Positions 26,264-35,985 of a stretch of 64,000 bases of DNA are shown here, one piece after another (within the stretch, counting starts at the first letter, position 1; each line of letters begins with the position of its first letter). This DNA comes from an uncultured Lachnospiraceae bacterium. GTDB taxonomy: Bacteria; Bacillota; Clostridia; Lachnospirales; Lachnospiraceae. The notes under the pieces were generated by a model that was not told the origin of the DNA, did no database searches, and was given only the letters and a program-made list of their open reading frames with translations. The position numbers and the translations under genes were made by a program. The stretch is taken from positions 1 through 64,000 of the forward strand of contig CAJUTU010000013.1 of assembly GCA_910589385.1 (NCBI GenBank). Direction: 5' to 3'.

Positions 26264-29200
26264 CTATACCACGATCTCCTGTTTCAGAGTAAAGGAATAT
26301 ATGATTTTTTCTTTCACGTGTTTTTTCAACAGCTGCTCCAGGGCCGCCCCATAATATTCTAACTGGGAATGGTATTTATCCCGCAGTTCTTCAGCAGTTT
26401 TCACCTGATCCGTCTTATAATCAAGCACAACCAATTCCCCGTCTTCTTCAAAGCAGACATCAATGATCCCCTGGATAAGGATCACTTCTCCGCCTGGCTC
26501 CTCCGGGTAAATTTCCTGCGCATCCACCCCCAGCACAAAGGGCTGTTCTTTATAAAGAAGAGACTGCAATGCCGCTTTGTGCATCCTCTGCCCAGAGGGG
26601 CAGTTTAAGAATCCAAGGATATCCTTGATCCGGATACAGGCAGCCATCTCCTCTGAAAGCTTTTTTTCCTCTTGAAGGCGGCAGATCGTATCCTGTAGTT
26701 CTTCTTTTTTGTATTCTTTAGTAAAATCAAGGAGCTCCAGAAATTTATGATAAGCGCTTCCCCGAGAAGCGCCTTTCAGTTCCTCTTCCTCCTGCAAAAA
26801 CTGTGGGATCAGAGGAATCACATCCGGTTCTTCAAATGAAAGTTCCCCACCTTCCTCAGAAAGATACGCACGCTTTTTTAATTCCGAAACAGTGAACTTC
26901 ATTTTCAGCCTCCGTGCATTTTCAAATGGATAGGAAAATCCAGCCTGCTCTTCCAGATGCTCTTTCAATTTGTGGTCATATACTCTCTGTGCGTCCCAGT
27001 GCTCCAGGACTTCTCTTGCCAGGCTCTCTGCCTTTTCCTCTACAGCCTCCTGTAAAGCGGCATCCCGGCCGTTCCTGACATAAATCTGTATCGGCGCTTC
27101 CCGTCCGCAGACAACAGGAAGCATCCAATCCAAATAACTCCTGGCGCCAGACAGGCTGCAGAACGAAAGCGCGCCTTCCTTATGCAGGCCGGATCCTTGC
27201 TGTGCAGCAGTCTCCAGCACCTCTTCTGCCTTGGGAAGCTGCCCGGTCAGGATCAACTTTTCCTTTGCGCGGGTCATCGCCACATAAAGGACCCGAAGCT
27301 CCTCCCCCAGATTTTCCAGCTTTACATTTTGCTGGATGACCTTTTTCAAAAATGTAGGAATCTTTGTCCTGCGCTTAAGATCCACAGCGTCAATCCCCAC
27401 TCCCCACTCCGGGTGGATGATCACACTCCCCCTCATGTCCTGCGTGTTAAACCGCTTTCCCATACCAACTGCAAATACTGCCGGGAACTCCAGACCTTTA
27501 CTTTTGTGGATACTCATGATACGGACAGTATCTGACTGCTCATCCGCAATATTCGCTTCTCCATAATCCACGTCATATTTCCTGAGCTGCTCAATATAAC
27601 GCACAAAATTAAACAATCCCTTGTAGCTGGTTTTCTCAAATGCGGCTGCTTTCTCTACAAGCATTTCCACATTTGCCGCACGCTGCTCTCCGCCTGGCAT
27701 AGCCGCCACATAAAGCCCATAGCCGGTTTCTTCGAGGATTTTCCAGATCAGCTCATGGATCGCCGTGTAGGGAACCATCTCCCGAAAATGCTCCAACTGC
27801 CTGTAAAATGCATCCAGACGCTTCCATAGCTGCCGGCCAGACAGTTCACCGTCCGTTTGGTGCACTTTCCCGGCGGACACATAGCTCTGTGCCGCCTCAT
27901 AAAAAGTCCCTTCCGGGAACGCTGTACGGATTTCTGCCATCTGCCGTGCATCCAGGCCTGCAAATGGAGATGCCAGCACAGCGGCCAAGGGCACATCCTG
28001 TCTCTGGTTATCCAAAAGCCTTAAATAGTCTAAAAGCACACTGACCTCATAGGCTTCAAAATATCCCTCCCGGCTGCCCGCATAAGCCGGAATCCCTTCT
28101 TCCGTCAAAACCGCAGAAAATGTGTCCGCCCATCCTCTCATACTGCGGGTCAAGATTACGATGTCCCGATATTGCATCCTCCGGAACTGTCCGGACTTTT
28201 TATCTTTCACCTGCCCTGTGCGCACCAATTCATGGATCCGCTTCGCCACCATCCGGGCCTCCAATTCTATCCCCGTCCCTTCCACCTCTGCTTCCACATC
28301 ATCCGATGTGTCCAGAAGAAGCAGCTCCGTTTCATTGGCCGAAGTGCCGTCCTCCTTCAGAAATGGTTCAAATGACGCCCCAGGGTAAAGGGCTGCCTGC
28401 CCATCATAGGCAATCCCGCCCAGTTCCTTTCGCATGATCCGCCGGAACACATCGTTGACACTGTCCAGCACTTCCGTCCTGCTCCGAAAGTTCTTATGAA
28501 GGTCGATCCGCTGCCTGTCACTGTCCTCTACACTGTAAGTATCATATTTTTCCATAAACAGCTCAGGCCGTGACAGCCGGAACCGATAAATACTCTGTTT
28601 CACATCCCCCACCATGAAAATATTATTTTTCCCACGGCTGACTGTAGAAACACTGGTCAATATAGTCTCCTGGATCAGGTTGCTGTCCTGATATTCATCG
28701 ATCATTACTTCCACAAACTGTTCCTGATATTCCCGGGCAGACAAAGAAGGAACCAGCTCCCCCTCCTGTTCCTCTGTGAGGATCTGAAGGGCAAACTGCT
28801 CCATATCACTGAAATCAATCATATTTTTACTTTTCTTTTTTAAAGAAAAGGCATGGCCAAACTCTTGCACCAATCCTGTAAAAACCGTCATCATTCCATA
28901 AGAATCCGCCATATCCTTTAACATTTCCTCTGGTTCCTGATAAAAATATATCCCGCTCAGATCCTTCATCAGTTTTTTTACCTGGTCCCGGAGTGTTTTG
29001 ATCCTATCCCTCTTTTTGGCAGACACAGCTTCATCCTTTTTGGCAGACAGGCGTTTCCATTTCAGATCCGAAACTTTTGCAGACATTTCTGCATATGTGG
29101 AGGCCAAAGCGATTTCTGAAAGCATTTCCCGGTCTGCTTCCAGCATATCTGCATACATATAAGGCCCGTCCGCTTCTTCACAAATCCGGATTCCCTCATC

Positions 29201-29896
29201 CAAAAGCGCCTGCAGGTCTGCAAGATACTGTTTCATCTCGTCCACTGCTCTTGTAAAATATATGGGTTCCTTCGCATCCCCGCAGCCGTCAGAGGGACGG
29301 TACATCTGCACACACTCCTGTAGCCATTTATCCGGCTGCGGATAGCTTCTGGAATATTCATATAACTGTAAGATAAGTTCTTCCAGTTTCCTGTCGTTTT
29401 TCCCGCTGCCCGCTTTTTCCACGAAATCCAGGAACTCTTGTTTCCCTTCTGCATAACAGGACTCCAGCACTTCCTCCAGAACATCCTGCTTCAACAGTTT
29501 TAATTCCCCTTCCTCTGCAATACGGAATCCCGGGTCTATGTCAATCACATGAAAATGTTCCCTTATAACAGAAAGACAAAAACTATGGATCGTCGTAACC
29601 TGCGCGCTGTGGATCAAGGTTGCCTGGCGCTGCAGATGCACATCCTCCGGGCTTTCCTCCAATACTCTTTCAATTGCCTCACGGATCCGTTCTTTCATTT
29701 CTGCAGCCGCCGCCTCTGTAAACGTTACGATCAAAAGCTGGTCTACATCTACCGGATTGTTTGGATCTGTCAGCATCTGGATGATTCTTTCCACCAGCAC
29801 TGCCGTCTTCCCGGAACCTGCAGCGGCAGAGACCAGAATATTCCTGTTTCGAAGCCGGATGACTTTCTGCTGTTCTTCTGTCCACTGTACGCTCAT
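26264..29896 (-). CDS. addA: ATP-dependent helicase/nuclease subunit A
   Basis: 1210 residues, full length. The UvrD-like helicase motifs are intact: NILVSAAAGSGKTAVLVERI (Walker A), MIDEYQDSN (motif II), GDVKQSIYRFR (motif III), DTVRIMSIHKSKGLEFPAV (motif V) and LRVLYVAMTRAKEKL (motif VI). The RecB-like nuclease domain is at the C terminus (GIIDVCFEEDGELVVLDYKTD, with the Asp and Lys of the metal site). With AddB it processes double-strand breaks for RecA loading. It starts 4 nt inside the end of addB. Confidence 0.97.
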   Translation of the reverse strand: MSVQWTEEQQKVIRLRNRNILVSAAAGSGKTAVLVERIIQMLTDPNNPVDVDQLLIVTFTEAAAAEMKERIREAIERVLEESPEDVHLQRQATLIHSAQVTTIHSFCLSVIREHFHVIDIDPGFRIAEEGELKLLKQDVLEEVLESCYAEGKQEFLDFVEKAGSGKNDRKLEELILQLYEYSRSYPQPDKWLQECVQMYRPSDGCGDAKEPIYFTRAVDEMKQYLADLQALLDEGIRICEEADGPYMYADMLEADREMLSEIALASTYAEMSAKVSDLKWKRLSAKKDEAVSAKKRDRIKTLRDQVKKLMKDLSGIYFYQEPEEMLKDMADSYGMMTVFTGLVQEFGHAFSLKKKSKNMIDFSDMEQFALQILTEEQEGELVPSLSAREYQEQFVEVMIDEYQDSNLIQETILTSVSTVSRGKNNIFMVGDVKQSIYRFRLSRPELFMEKYDTYSVEDSDRQRIDLHKNFRSRTEVLDSVNDVFRRIMRKELGGIAYDGQAALYPGASFEPFLKEDGTSANETELLLLDTSDDVEAEVEGTGIELEARMVAKRIHELVRTGQVKDKKSGQFRRMQYRDIVILTRSMRGWADTFSAVLTEEGIPAYAGSREGYFEAYEVSVLLDYLRLLDNQRQDVPLAAVLASPFAGLDARQMAEIRTAFPEGTFYEAAQSYVSAGKVHQTDGELSGRQLWKRLDAFYRQLEHFREMVPYTAIHELIWKILEETGYGLYVAAMPGGEQRAANVEMLVEKAAAFEKTSYKGLFNFVRYIEQLRKYDVDYGEANIADEQSDTVRIMSIHKSKGLEFPAVFAVGMGKRFNTQDMRGSVIIHPEWGVGIDAVDLKRRTKIPTFLKKVIQQNVKLENLGEELRVLYVAMTRAKEKLILTGQLPKAEEVLETAAQQGSGLHKEGALSFCSLSGARSYLDWMLPVVCGREAPIQIYVRNGRDAALQEAVEEKAESLAREVLEHWDAQRVYDHKLKEHLEEQAGFSYPFENARRLKMKFTVSELKKRAYLSEEGGELSFEEPDVIPLIPQFLQEEEELKGASRGSAYHKFLELLDFTKEYKKEELQDTICRLQEEKKLSEEMAACIRIKDILGFLNCPSGQRMHKAALQSLLYKEQPFVLGVDAQEIYPEEPGGEVILIQGIIDVCFEEDGELVVLDYKTDQVKTAEELRDKYHSQLEYYGAALEQLLKKHVKEKIIYSFTLKQEIVV

Positions 29897-32800
29897 TTCA
29901 ATCCCTCCTGTTCTTTTTCCTCCGCATGTTCACGTATCCTCTGTATAGCTTCCTCCTTGGAATATTTTTCCAGCCTGCGGAAACCATATCCATCCAGACG
30001 CGGGTCAAATCCACAGACTGCATGGTAGGCACAATAATCACAGCCTGTATTTCCTCCCAGTTCATACGGCGCGGCTTCTGCATGCCCCTCTTCCATCTGC
30101 TGTTTTAATTCCTGCACTTTCTCTTTTGCATATTCCAGAAACAACTCAAATTCCTCCGGCGGCAGCACCTTGGAATTTTTGCTTAAGCTTCCGTCTTTAT
30201 TCCTCCCCACAGGAATCAAATTGGAATTTCCAACCAGATCTCTTTCCAGATGCATGATCACATCTTCATCTGCATTTACCAGCCCGTCCAGGCGAAGCTC
30301 TCTCAGTATTCTGCCTTCGAGCACCTGGTCGTCGGATTCTTTCTCCACAAATGGATCCTGCATCCGATAATAAAAAATCCCTGCTGGGATCACCTCTTTT
30401 GTCCCCGCTCCCCTGTTCAACAAATCCCCGGACGATCTCTGTTTTTCTATTTCTACCGCCGCGTTTAAGTAAACCGGCAGCTGCATCTGAAGCCCATGAT
30501 AAAACGCCGTAATATCAAAACTTTTCATTCCGGTCTTATAATCCGTCACTTTCACATAGATATGCTGCTCATCCTCGTATGTATCCAGCCTGTCAATCTT
30601 CCCGCTGCCGAATTTTAATTCATAGCCGCTTGGCCGGAAGTCGCCCCGTTCCATCTGCTTTGTCAACGCCCAGACAGACCGCTGGATCAGATTTTTGATC
30701 CTGGTGACCATATATTCATTCCTTGCAGAACTATACAGCACTGTATTGCCGTAGTCTGTAATACTTTCCTCTACGCTTTTCTCTACCAGCTCCCCACGCA
30801 GTTCCTCTGTCAGCTCTGTCCAGTCAGACTGATACTCATCTGCTTTCCTTGCAAACCGCTCCATAGACTGATGTGCGATATTTCCCAGATCCAGGGGTTC
30901 AAACCTATACTCTTCCCGCTCTGAAAGCCGCAGGCCATAGGCCAGAAAATGAGCATATGCGCAGGAAGCGAACTGCTCCAGCCTTGTCACACTGGCTCGT
31001 GAAACATCTCCGAACAGCGAATCCGCAGCCTTCTTTGTCAGACGGTCCGGCTCCTTCCTGTAGAATGCCGCATCCAATATCCTGCCCAGTCCGGCATCTC
31101 TTTCCTTTTCCTGCCGATGATACCAGGAAAATAACTCCTTCCACTCTTCACTAAGCCCCTGCCTCCTGTTACGCAGGCCTTTTGCAAGGTACATCGCTCC
31201 AGTATCCCATGTCAGTTCTTGTCCCGACAGATTTCCCATATCCTCCTGTACCTGAAGGCCGGGAAACAGCCGCCGGATATCCTGCACCAGATAAGCAGGG
31301 CGCAGGGCCTTTCCGTCGGACGATACCTTACTGAATGATAAATACAGCATTTCTAACGGCTTTGTCAAATTCATATATAGATAAAATTTTTGGATGTATG
31401 TTTTTTCCTTTGCTCCCGGAGAAAGTGATAACTTCTGCCTTGCAAATTTTTCCCGGTCACGCTCCGAGAGCAGGCCGCCTTGTCCCAGCTTTCCTGGGAG
31501 GAAAGTATCGTTGGCTCCCACAAAAAAAAGGACTTTCAGATTATTCAGCCGGGTCCTCTCTACATCGCCGATCACTACCTGGTCCAGGCTGGGCGGAATC
31601 ACCCCGACTTTTGCTTCCTGCAGTCCGGCATCCAGAAGTTCACAATATTCCTGTAGTGAAACCTGCTCGTCTCCCAAAAGTTCTACAAATTTGTCGAACA
31701 ATTCAATCACGATCCGATAAATCTGGGAATATTCTTTTGCCAGCGCCAGCTCGCCATTTTCTTGAAACTGAAGCTCCAGCTTCCGGATCTGTTCCTGCAT
31801 CCGCTCCTGCACAAAAAACTCATAGACAGCCAGAGAAATATCTCCGGCTGTCTTGTTTCTTTTCCGCAAAATCATAAGCAGTCCGTCTATTTTTTCCACA
31901 AACCGTACCCTGAGGCTATTCAAGGCTTCCAGCTCTTCCTCACTGCATCCCCGGGCAGCACGTACCCATGGAGACTGCCATTTTTTATAGCCTTTGAGCC
32001 CCAGTGCGGCCACATAGTTTTCCAGCCTGTCGATCTCTTCCCTGGCAAACCCTGACATCCCGGTGCGCAGGAAACGAAATACACTTTCATAGGAAAAATT
32101 CTCACCCACCATAGCCAGCAGGCTTCTCACATATTCCACAAAGGCATTTAACAGGATGCTTTTCTTATGGTCCATAAACACCGGGATTCCGTAAGTGTCA
32201 CAAGCCTTTTCCAAATGTACCGCATAGGCATCCATATCGCTGGCTATGACCGCCATATCCAGGTAACGGCAGCCTTTCTCCCGTACAAGGCGGCGCATCT
32301 GCCCAGCCACATATTCTGCTTCTTCCTTCGGGCTGCGCGCGGCGTAAAGCCTGACTGCTTCTGAATCCGTATACTGCCGTCCCACATATCGGAACAACTC
32401 TGATTCCAGAAATCCCAGTTCAGGATTCTTCTCAAACCTCCGCACTGGTTTTCCATATAAACAGATTGGCTCATCCACCTGCGTATGCTGTTCTCCCGCA
32501 ATCTTCACCAGGGCTGCCACCATCTGCTTGCTGATGGCAAAAAGCTGATAAGGATGCCTGTAGGTAAACGGATCCTCCCTGGGATCCATGACCACTGTAA
32601 CCACAACTTTTTTACATACCTTCATCAGTTCTCCAAGCAGCTTATTCTGTACAGGAGTAAATCCGGTAAATCCATCCAGCGCCACGACACTGTTCTTCAA
32701 CAGGGCGGACTCTGGGACTACAGCGCTCAGCATATCCAGAAGTTCCTCTTTCGTAATATATTTATCCGCAAGATAACTTTCAAATCCTTCATACACTTTC

Positions 32801-33279
32801 CGTATATCTGCTAATTTGTAATACAGGTAACTCTCTGGCTCCAATGTCTCCAGAAACTCATCCAGTTCTTCAAAGCCTATCCCATACTGTGTAAACTCTG
32901 AAATCACCGACTTCACTTCACTGATATAACCCTGTTTTTTCAGATTTCCCCTTAATACTTTCAGCTCATCTTCGTATTGCCCCGCTATTTTACGCAGGAT
33001 CAAGCTTTTCCCCTCGTCATCCAGCACCCGCCGGACTTCCTTTCCCACCTCCTCGAACACACGGTGGGAAAGCCGCACAAAGCTTAAGACATCAATATTC
33101 ATGATCCCGTGCCGGGGATGAGCCACGCACAGGTCTTTCTGCGTCTGCATGGTAAACTGTTCCGGCACCAGCACCAGATAATTGGTTTTTGGGTGCTCCA
33201 TAGATTCCTTTACAATCTGCTCATATAAATAATGAGATTTCCCAGCCCCGGAATTTCCAAAAATAAACTGTAATGACAT
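29893..33279 (-). CDS. addB: ATP-dependent helicase/nuclease subunit B
   Basis: 1128 residues from the second ATG (33279), better spaced to the GGAG site than the first. Walker A is FGNSGAGKSHYL. The second RecB-type nuclease domain is at the C terminus (VKVTDYKTG), with the iron-sulfur cysteines of AddB: one in FASCAYAHF and three in CDYCAYHAVCGF. It forms the heterodimer with AddA, recognises Chi and cuts the 5' strand. It is the first gene of the two-gene operon. Confidence 0.96.
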   Translation of the reverse strand: MSLQFIFGNSGAGKSHYLYEQIVKESMEHPKTNYLVLVPEQFTMQTQKDLCVAHPRHGIMNIDVLSFVRLSHRVFEEVGKEVRRVLDDEGKSLILRKIAGQYEDELKVLRGNLKKQGYISEVKSVISEFTQYGIGFEELDEFLETLEPESYLYYKLADIRKVYEGFESYLADKYITKEELLDMLSAVVPESALLKNSVVALDGFTGFTPVQNKLLGELMKVCKKVVVTVVMDPREDPFTYRHPYQLFAISKQMVAALVKIAGEQHTQVDEPICLYGKPVRRFEKNPELGFLESELFRYVGRQYTDSEAVRLYAARSPKEEAEYVAGQMRRLVREKGCRYLDMAVIASDMDAYAVHLEKACDTYGIPVFMDHKKSILLNAFVEYVRSLLAMVGENFSYESVFRFLRTGMSGFAREEIDRLENYVAALGLKGYKKWQSPWVRAARGCSEEELEALNSLRVRFVEKIDGLLMILRKRNKTAGDISLAVYEFFVQERMQEQIRKLELQFQENGELALAKEYSQIYRIVIELFDKFVELLGDEQVSLQEYCELLDAGLQEAKVGVIPPSLDQVVIGDVERTRLNNLKVLFFVGANDTFLPGKLGQGGLLSERDREKFARQKLSLSPGAKEKTYIQKFYLYMNLTKPLEMLYLSFSKVSSDGKALRPAYLVQDIRRLFPGLQVQEDMGNLSGQELTWDTGAMYLAKGLRNRRQGLSEEWKELFSWYHRQEKERDAGLGRILDAAFYRKEPDRLTKKAADSLFGDVSRASVTRLEQFASCAYAHFLAYGLRLSEREEYRFEPLDLGNIAHQSMERFARKADEYQSDWTELTEELRGELVEKSVEESITDYGNTVLYSSARNEYMVTRIKNLIQRSVWALTKQMERGDFRPSGYELKFGSGKIDRLDTYEDEQHIYVKVTDYKTGMKSFDITAFYHGLQMQLPVYLNAAVEIEKQRSSGDLLNRGAGTKEVIPAGIFYYRMQDPFVEKESDDQVLEGRILRELRLDGLVNADEDVIMHLERDLVGNSNLIPVGRNKDGSLSKNSKVLPPEEFELFLEYAKEKVQELKQQMEEGHAEAAPYELGGNTGCDYCAYHAVCGFDPRLDGYGFRRLEKYSKEEAIQRIREHAEEKEQEGLK

Positions 33280-33347
33280 CATCCTTCTCCCTGATTTCTG
33301 TTTTGTTTCTTTCAGTATAGCACACTTTTTCAGATCAGGTAACCACT

Positions 33348-34655
33348 CTACTGTACTGCCTTAAATGCTTCCTCCAAATCTTCAATGATATCTGAGATAT
33401 TCTCTGTACCAATAGACAGACGGATCGTATTTGGCTTGATCCCCTGATCCAAAAGCTCTTTCTCATTCAACTGAGAGTGAGTAGTAGACGCCGGATGGAT
33501 CACCAAAGATTTCACATCCGCTACATTTGCCAGCAATGAGAATAATTCCAGATTGTCTATGAAATCTTTCGCTTTCTGCGCGCCGCCCTTGATTTCAAAG
33601 GTAAAGATCGAGCCGCCGCCGCCCGGGAAATACTTCTTATAAAGCTCCTGCTGTACTGGGTCAGAGGATATGGACGGGTGATTTACATTTTCTACCTGTG
33701 GATGGTGAGCCAGGTATTCTACTACTTTCAGTGCATTTTCTACATGCCGCTCTACACGCAGAGACAGCGTTTCCAGTCCCTGTAAGAAGAAAAATGCATG
33801 GAATGGGGAAAGTGTCGCCCCTGTATCCCGAAGCAGGATTGCACGGATCTTTGTCACAAATGCCGCTGCGCCGGCCGCTTTTGTAAAACTGATCCCATGA
33901 TAACTTGGATTCGGTTCTGTCAGCGACGGAAACCTGCCGCTTGCCTCCCAGTCAAATTTACCGCTGTCTACAATGACTCCGCCGATAGTCGTCCCGTGTC
34001 CGCCGATAAACTTCGTCGCAGAATGTACCACAATATCTGCGCCATATTCAATCGGACGTACCAGGTATGGCGTGGCAAATGTATTATCGATCACAAGAGG
34101 AATCTGATGCGCATGGGCAATTTTAGCCACTGCCTCGATATCTACCACGTCTGAATTCGGGTTGCCCAATGTTTCAATAAAGATTGCTTTCGTATTTTCC
34201 TGGATCGCGGTTTCCACTGCCGCATAGTCAAAAATATCCACAAAAGTACTTGTGATCCCATATTGTGGAAGCGTATGTGCCAGCAGATTATAAGTACCGC
34301 CGTAAATGTTCTTTGCAGCCACAATATGGTCTCCGTTCTGAGCCAGATTCTCAAATGTGTACGTGATCGCCGCTGCGCCGGATGCCACAGCCAACGCTGC
34401 AATTCCGCCTTCCAGCGCTGCAATCCTCTGTTCAAATACATCCTCCGTAGGGTTCGTCAGCCTTCCGTAAATATTACCTGCATCACTCAGCCCGAATCTT
34501 GCTGCCGCATGCCCGCTGTTATGGAATACATAAGATGAGGTCTGATAAATCGGAACCGCCCTGGCATCTGTAACCGGATCTGCTTTTTCCTGTCCCACAT
34601 GCAGCTGTAGAGTTTCAAACTTTAAATTTCTTTCTGCCCTTGTTTTCTTACCCAT
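33348..34655 (-). CDS. metY: O-acetylhomoserine sulfhydrylase (PLP-dependent)
   Basis: 435 residues from the ATG at 34655 (RBS AAAGGAGAG). It joins O-acetylhomoserine with sulfide, or methanethiol, to give homocysteine or methionine. Cys/Met-metabolism PLP-enzyme features: SGAAAITYTFENLAQNGDHIVA, VDNTFATPYLVRPIEYGADIVVHSATKFIGGHG with the PLP lysine in SATKF, and SLVIHPASTTHSQL near the end. The extra length compared with cystathionine gamma-synthase fits the MetY group. A LysR gene lies upstream on the same strand, suggesting regulation by sulfur status. Confidence 0.95.
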   Translation of the reverse strand: MGKKTRAERNLKFETLQLHVGQEKADPVTDARAVPIYQTSSYVFHNSGHAAARFGLSDAGNIYGRLTNPTEDVFEQRIAALEGGIAALAVASGAAAITYTFENLAQNGDHIVAAKNIYGGTYNLLAHTLPQYGITSTFVDIFDYAAVETAIQENTKAIFIETLGNPNSDVVDIEAVAKIAHAHQIPLVIDNTFATPYLVRPIEYGADIVVHSATKFIGGHGTTIGGVIVDSGKFDWEASGRFPSLTEPNPSYHGISFTKAAGAAAFVTKIRAILLRDTGATLSPFHAFFFLQGLETLSLRVERHVENALKVVEYLAHHPQVENVNHPSISSDPVQQELYKKYFPGGGGSIFTFEIKGGAQKAKDFIDNLELFSLLANVADVKSLVIHPASTTHSQLNEKELLDQGIKPNTIRLSIGTENISDIIEDLEEAFKAVQ

Positions 34656-34712
34656 ATGTTTCTCTCCTTTTCTATTCGAGCATACAAGTACTCGATTCAA
34701 ATATTTTCATTT

Positions 34713-34764
34713 CCTATCTGTTCGATAGGTTTATCATAGCACACCTTTCTAAATCTGTCTAATA
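34713..34764 (-). promoter_or_regulatory. promoter and dyad upstream of the sulfhydrylase gene
   Basis: On the minus strand TTAGAC, 18 nt, TATGAT (34733-34738 on the plus strand as ATCATA) form a plausible sigma-A promoter. Just downstream the dyad CCTATC-GAACA-GATAGG (34713-34729) lies in the initially transcribed region, and a weaker one, CGAG...CTCG, follows. It could be a LysR or other repressor site. I found no SAM riboswitch or T-box fold here. Confidence 0.5.
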
Positions 34765-34776
34765 TATAAAAAAAAC

Positions 34777-34807
34777 GTCTGGATATAGGATTTTCCTATA
34801 TCCAGAC
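34777..34807 (-). terminator. terminator of the LysR gene
   Basis: A perfect 14-bp stem GTCTGGATATAGGA and complement with a 3-nt loop. On the minus strand it is followed by GTTTTTTTTATA. It separates the LysR transcript from the sulfhydrylase promoter. Confidence 0.9.
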
Positions 34808-34852
34808 ATTTATCCTGTATCTCTCTTCGTTTCTCCATTTACCAAATGTTTC

Positions 34853-35767
34853 TCATACATCTTTGTTCAGCGCTTGAAATTTCTTGATTTCCTCCAGATA
34901 TTTTCTCCCCAGCATACTGAGCGCGATTCCTTTACGCTTTAAATATCCGATCGTCATCTGTTCGTCTGATTTTAGTTTCACCGCACAATATTCTTCCCCG
35001 TTTAACGCTTCGCATAGAATGCCGGAACACAACGTAAATGCGTTCAGCCCCACCATCAAATTCAAAAGCGTCGCACGGTCATTTGCCTTGATCAGCCTTT
35101 TATACGCATAGGTACTCAATACTTCCTCGGCAAAATAAAAAGAATTATAATTCCCCTGCTCAAAAGAAAGACAAGGATATTCCTCCAGTTCTTCCATCGC
35201 AATCTCTTCCTGCCCAGCCAGAGGGTGCCCCTTCCACATATACACATAGATGCCGCATACCAGTAAAGGATGGAATTCTAAATCCGATTCCTGAAACAGC
35301 TTTGTCAATACTTTCTTATTAAAATCATTCAGATACAAGATCCCAATCTCACTCCGGAAATTCCTGACATCCTCAATCACCTCATAGGTTTTCGTCTCAC
35401 GGATTGCAAATTCATATTCATCCATGCCGAACTGCTTTACCATTTCAACAAACGCATGGACTGCAAAGGTATAATGCTGCATGGATACGCCAAATTTTTT
35501 CTTTACATTTTTCTTATCTATATAATGGGACTCGATCAACGCATACTGCTCCACCACCTGCCGGGCGTAGCCCAAGAACTCCTGCCCCGCTAAAGTCACT
35601 GCCGCACCCCGGTTGCTTCTTTTAAACAGCTCTACGCCGATTTCGGATTCCAATTCCCTCACCGCCTGGGACAGACTAGGCTGAGAAATAAACAATGCCT
35701 TTGCCGCTTCATTCATCGATCCCGTATCCGCAACGGTGATAATATACCTTAACTGTGCCAGTGTCAT
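34853..35767 (-). CDS. LysR-family transcriptional regulator
   Basis: 304 residues. The N-terminal HTH is MTLAQLRYIITVADTGSMNEAAKALFISQPSLSQAVRELESEIGVELF. The effector-binding domain spans ~90-300 and includes VYMWKGHPLAGQEEIAMEELEEYPCLSFEQG. It is close in style to regulators placed next to sulfur amino-acid genes in Clostridia, and an O-acetylserine-type or sulfide-related signal is plausible because the sulfhydrylase gene follows directly. Autoregulation may use the GCATGC dyads upstream. Confidence 0.93.
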   Translation of the reverse strand: MTLAQLRYIITVADTGSMNEAAKALFISQPSLSQAVRELESEIGVELFKRSNRGAAVTLAGQEFLGYARQVVEQYALIESHYIDKKNVKKKFGVSMQHYTFAVHAFVEMVKQFGMDEYEFAIRETKTYEVIEDVRNFRSEIGILYLNDFNKKVLTKLFQESDLEFHPLLVCGIYVYMWKGHPLAGQEEIAMEELEEYPCLSFEQGNYNSFYFAEEVLSTYAYKRLIKANDRATLLNLMVGLNAFTLCSGILCEALNGEEYCAVKLKSDEQMTIGYLKRKGIALSMLGRKYLEEIKKFQALNKDV

Positions 35768-35831
35768 ACCCTGCCTCCCACTTTTCTTTCCTAAATATCC
35801 CTTTCAACCGTATATATTCTTCACAATTTTA

Positions 35832-35934
35832 CATAGCATGCTATGCAATATATTTGTAATTACAAAGGATATTACATTGATTCACTTCATCTGCGCCAAA
35901 AAAAGATTCGCCTTCAAACTACATTGCATGCTAT
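35832..35934. promoter_or_regulatory. two GCATGC-centred palindromes upstream of the LysR gene
   Basis: CATAGCATGCTATG (35832-35845) is a perfect 14-bp palindrome; ATTGCATGCTAT (35923-35934) repeats its core TGCATGCTA about 90 bp away. Both lie between the lipoprotein gene and the LysR start. Spacing and symmetry suit regulator binding, perhaps autoregulation. No experimental basis. Confidence 0.45.
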
Positions 35935-35985
35935 ATTTTATTTCTGCATTCCACGCAATATTTCTTGTATTGTCAACCCACAGAC

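Noticed and set aside
34656..34852. SAM riboswitch or T-box upstream of the sulfhydrylase gene
   Set aside because: The leader is short and shows only a small dyad next to the promoter; none of the conserved riboswitch elements is visible.
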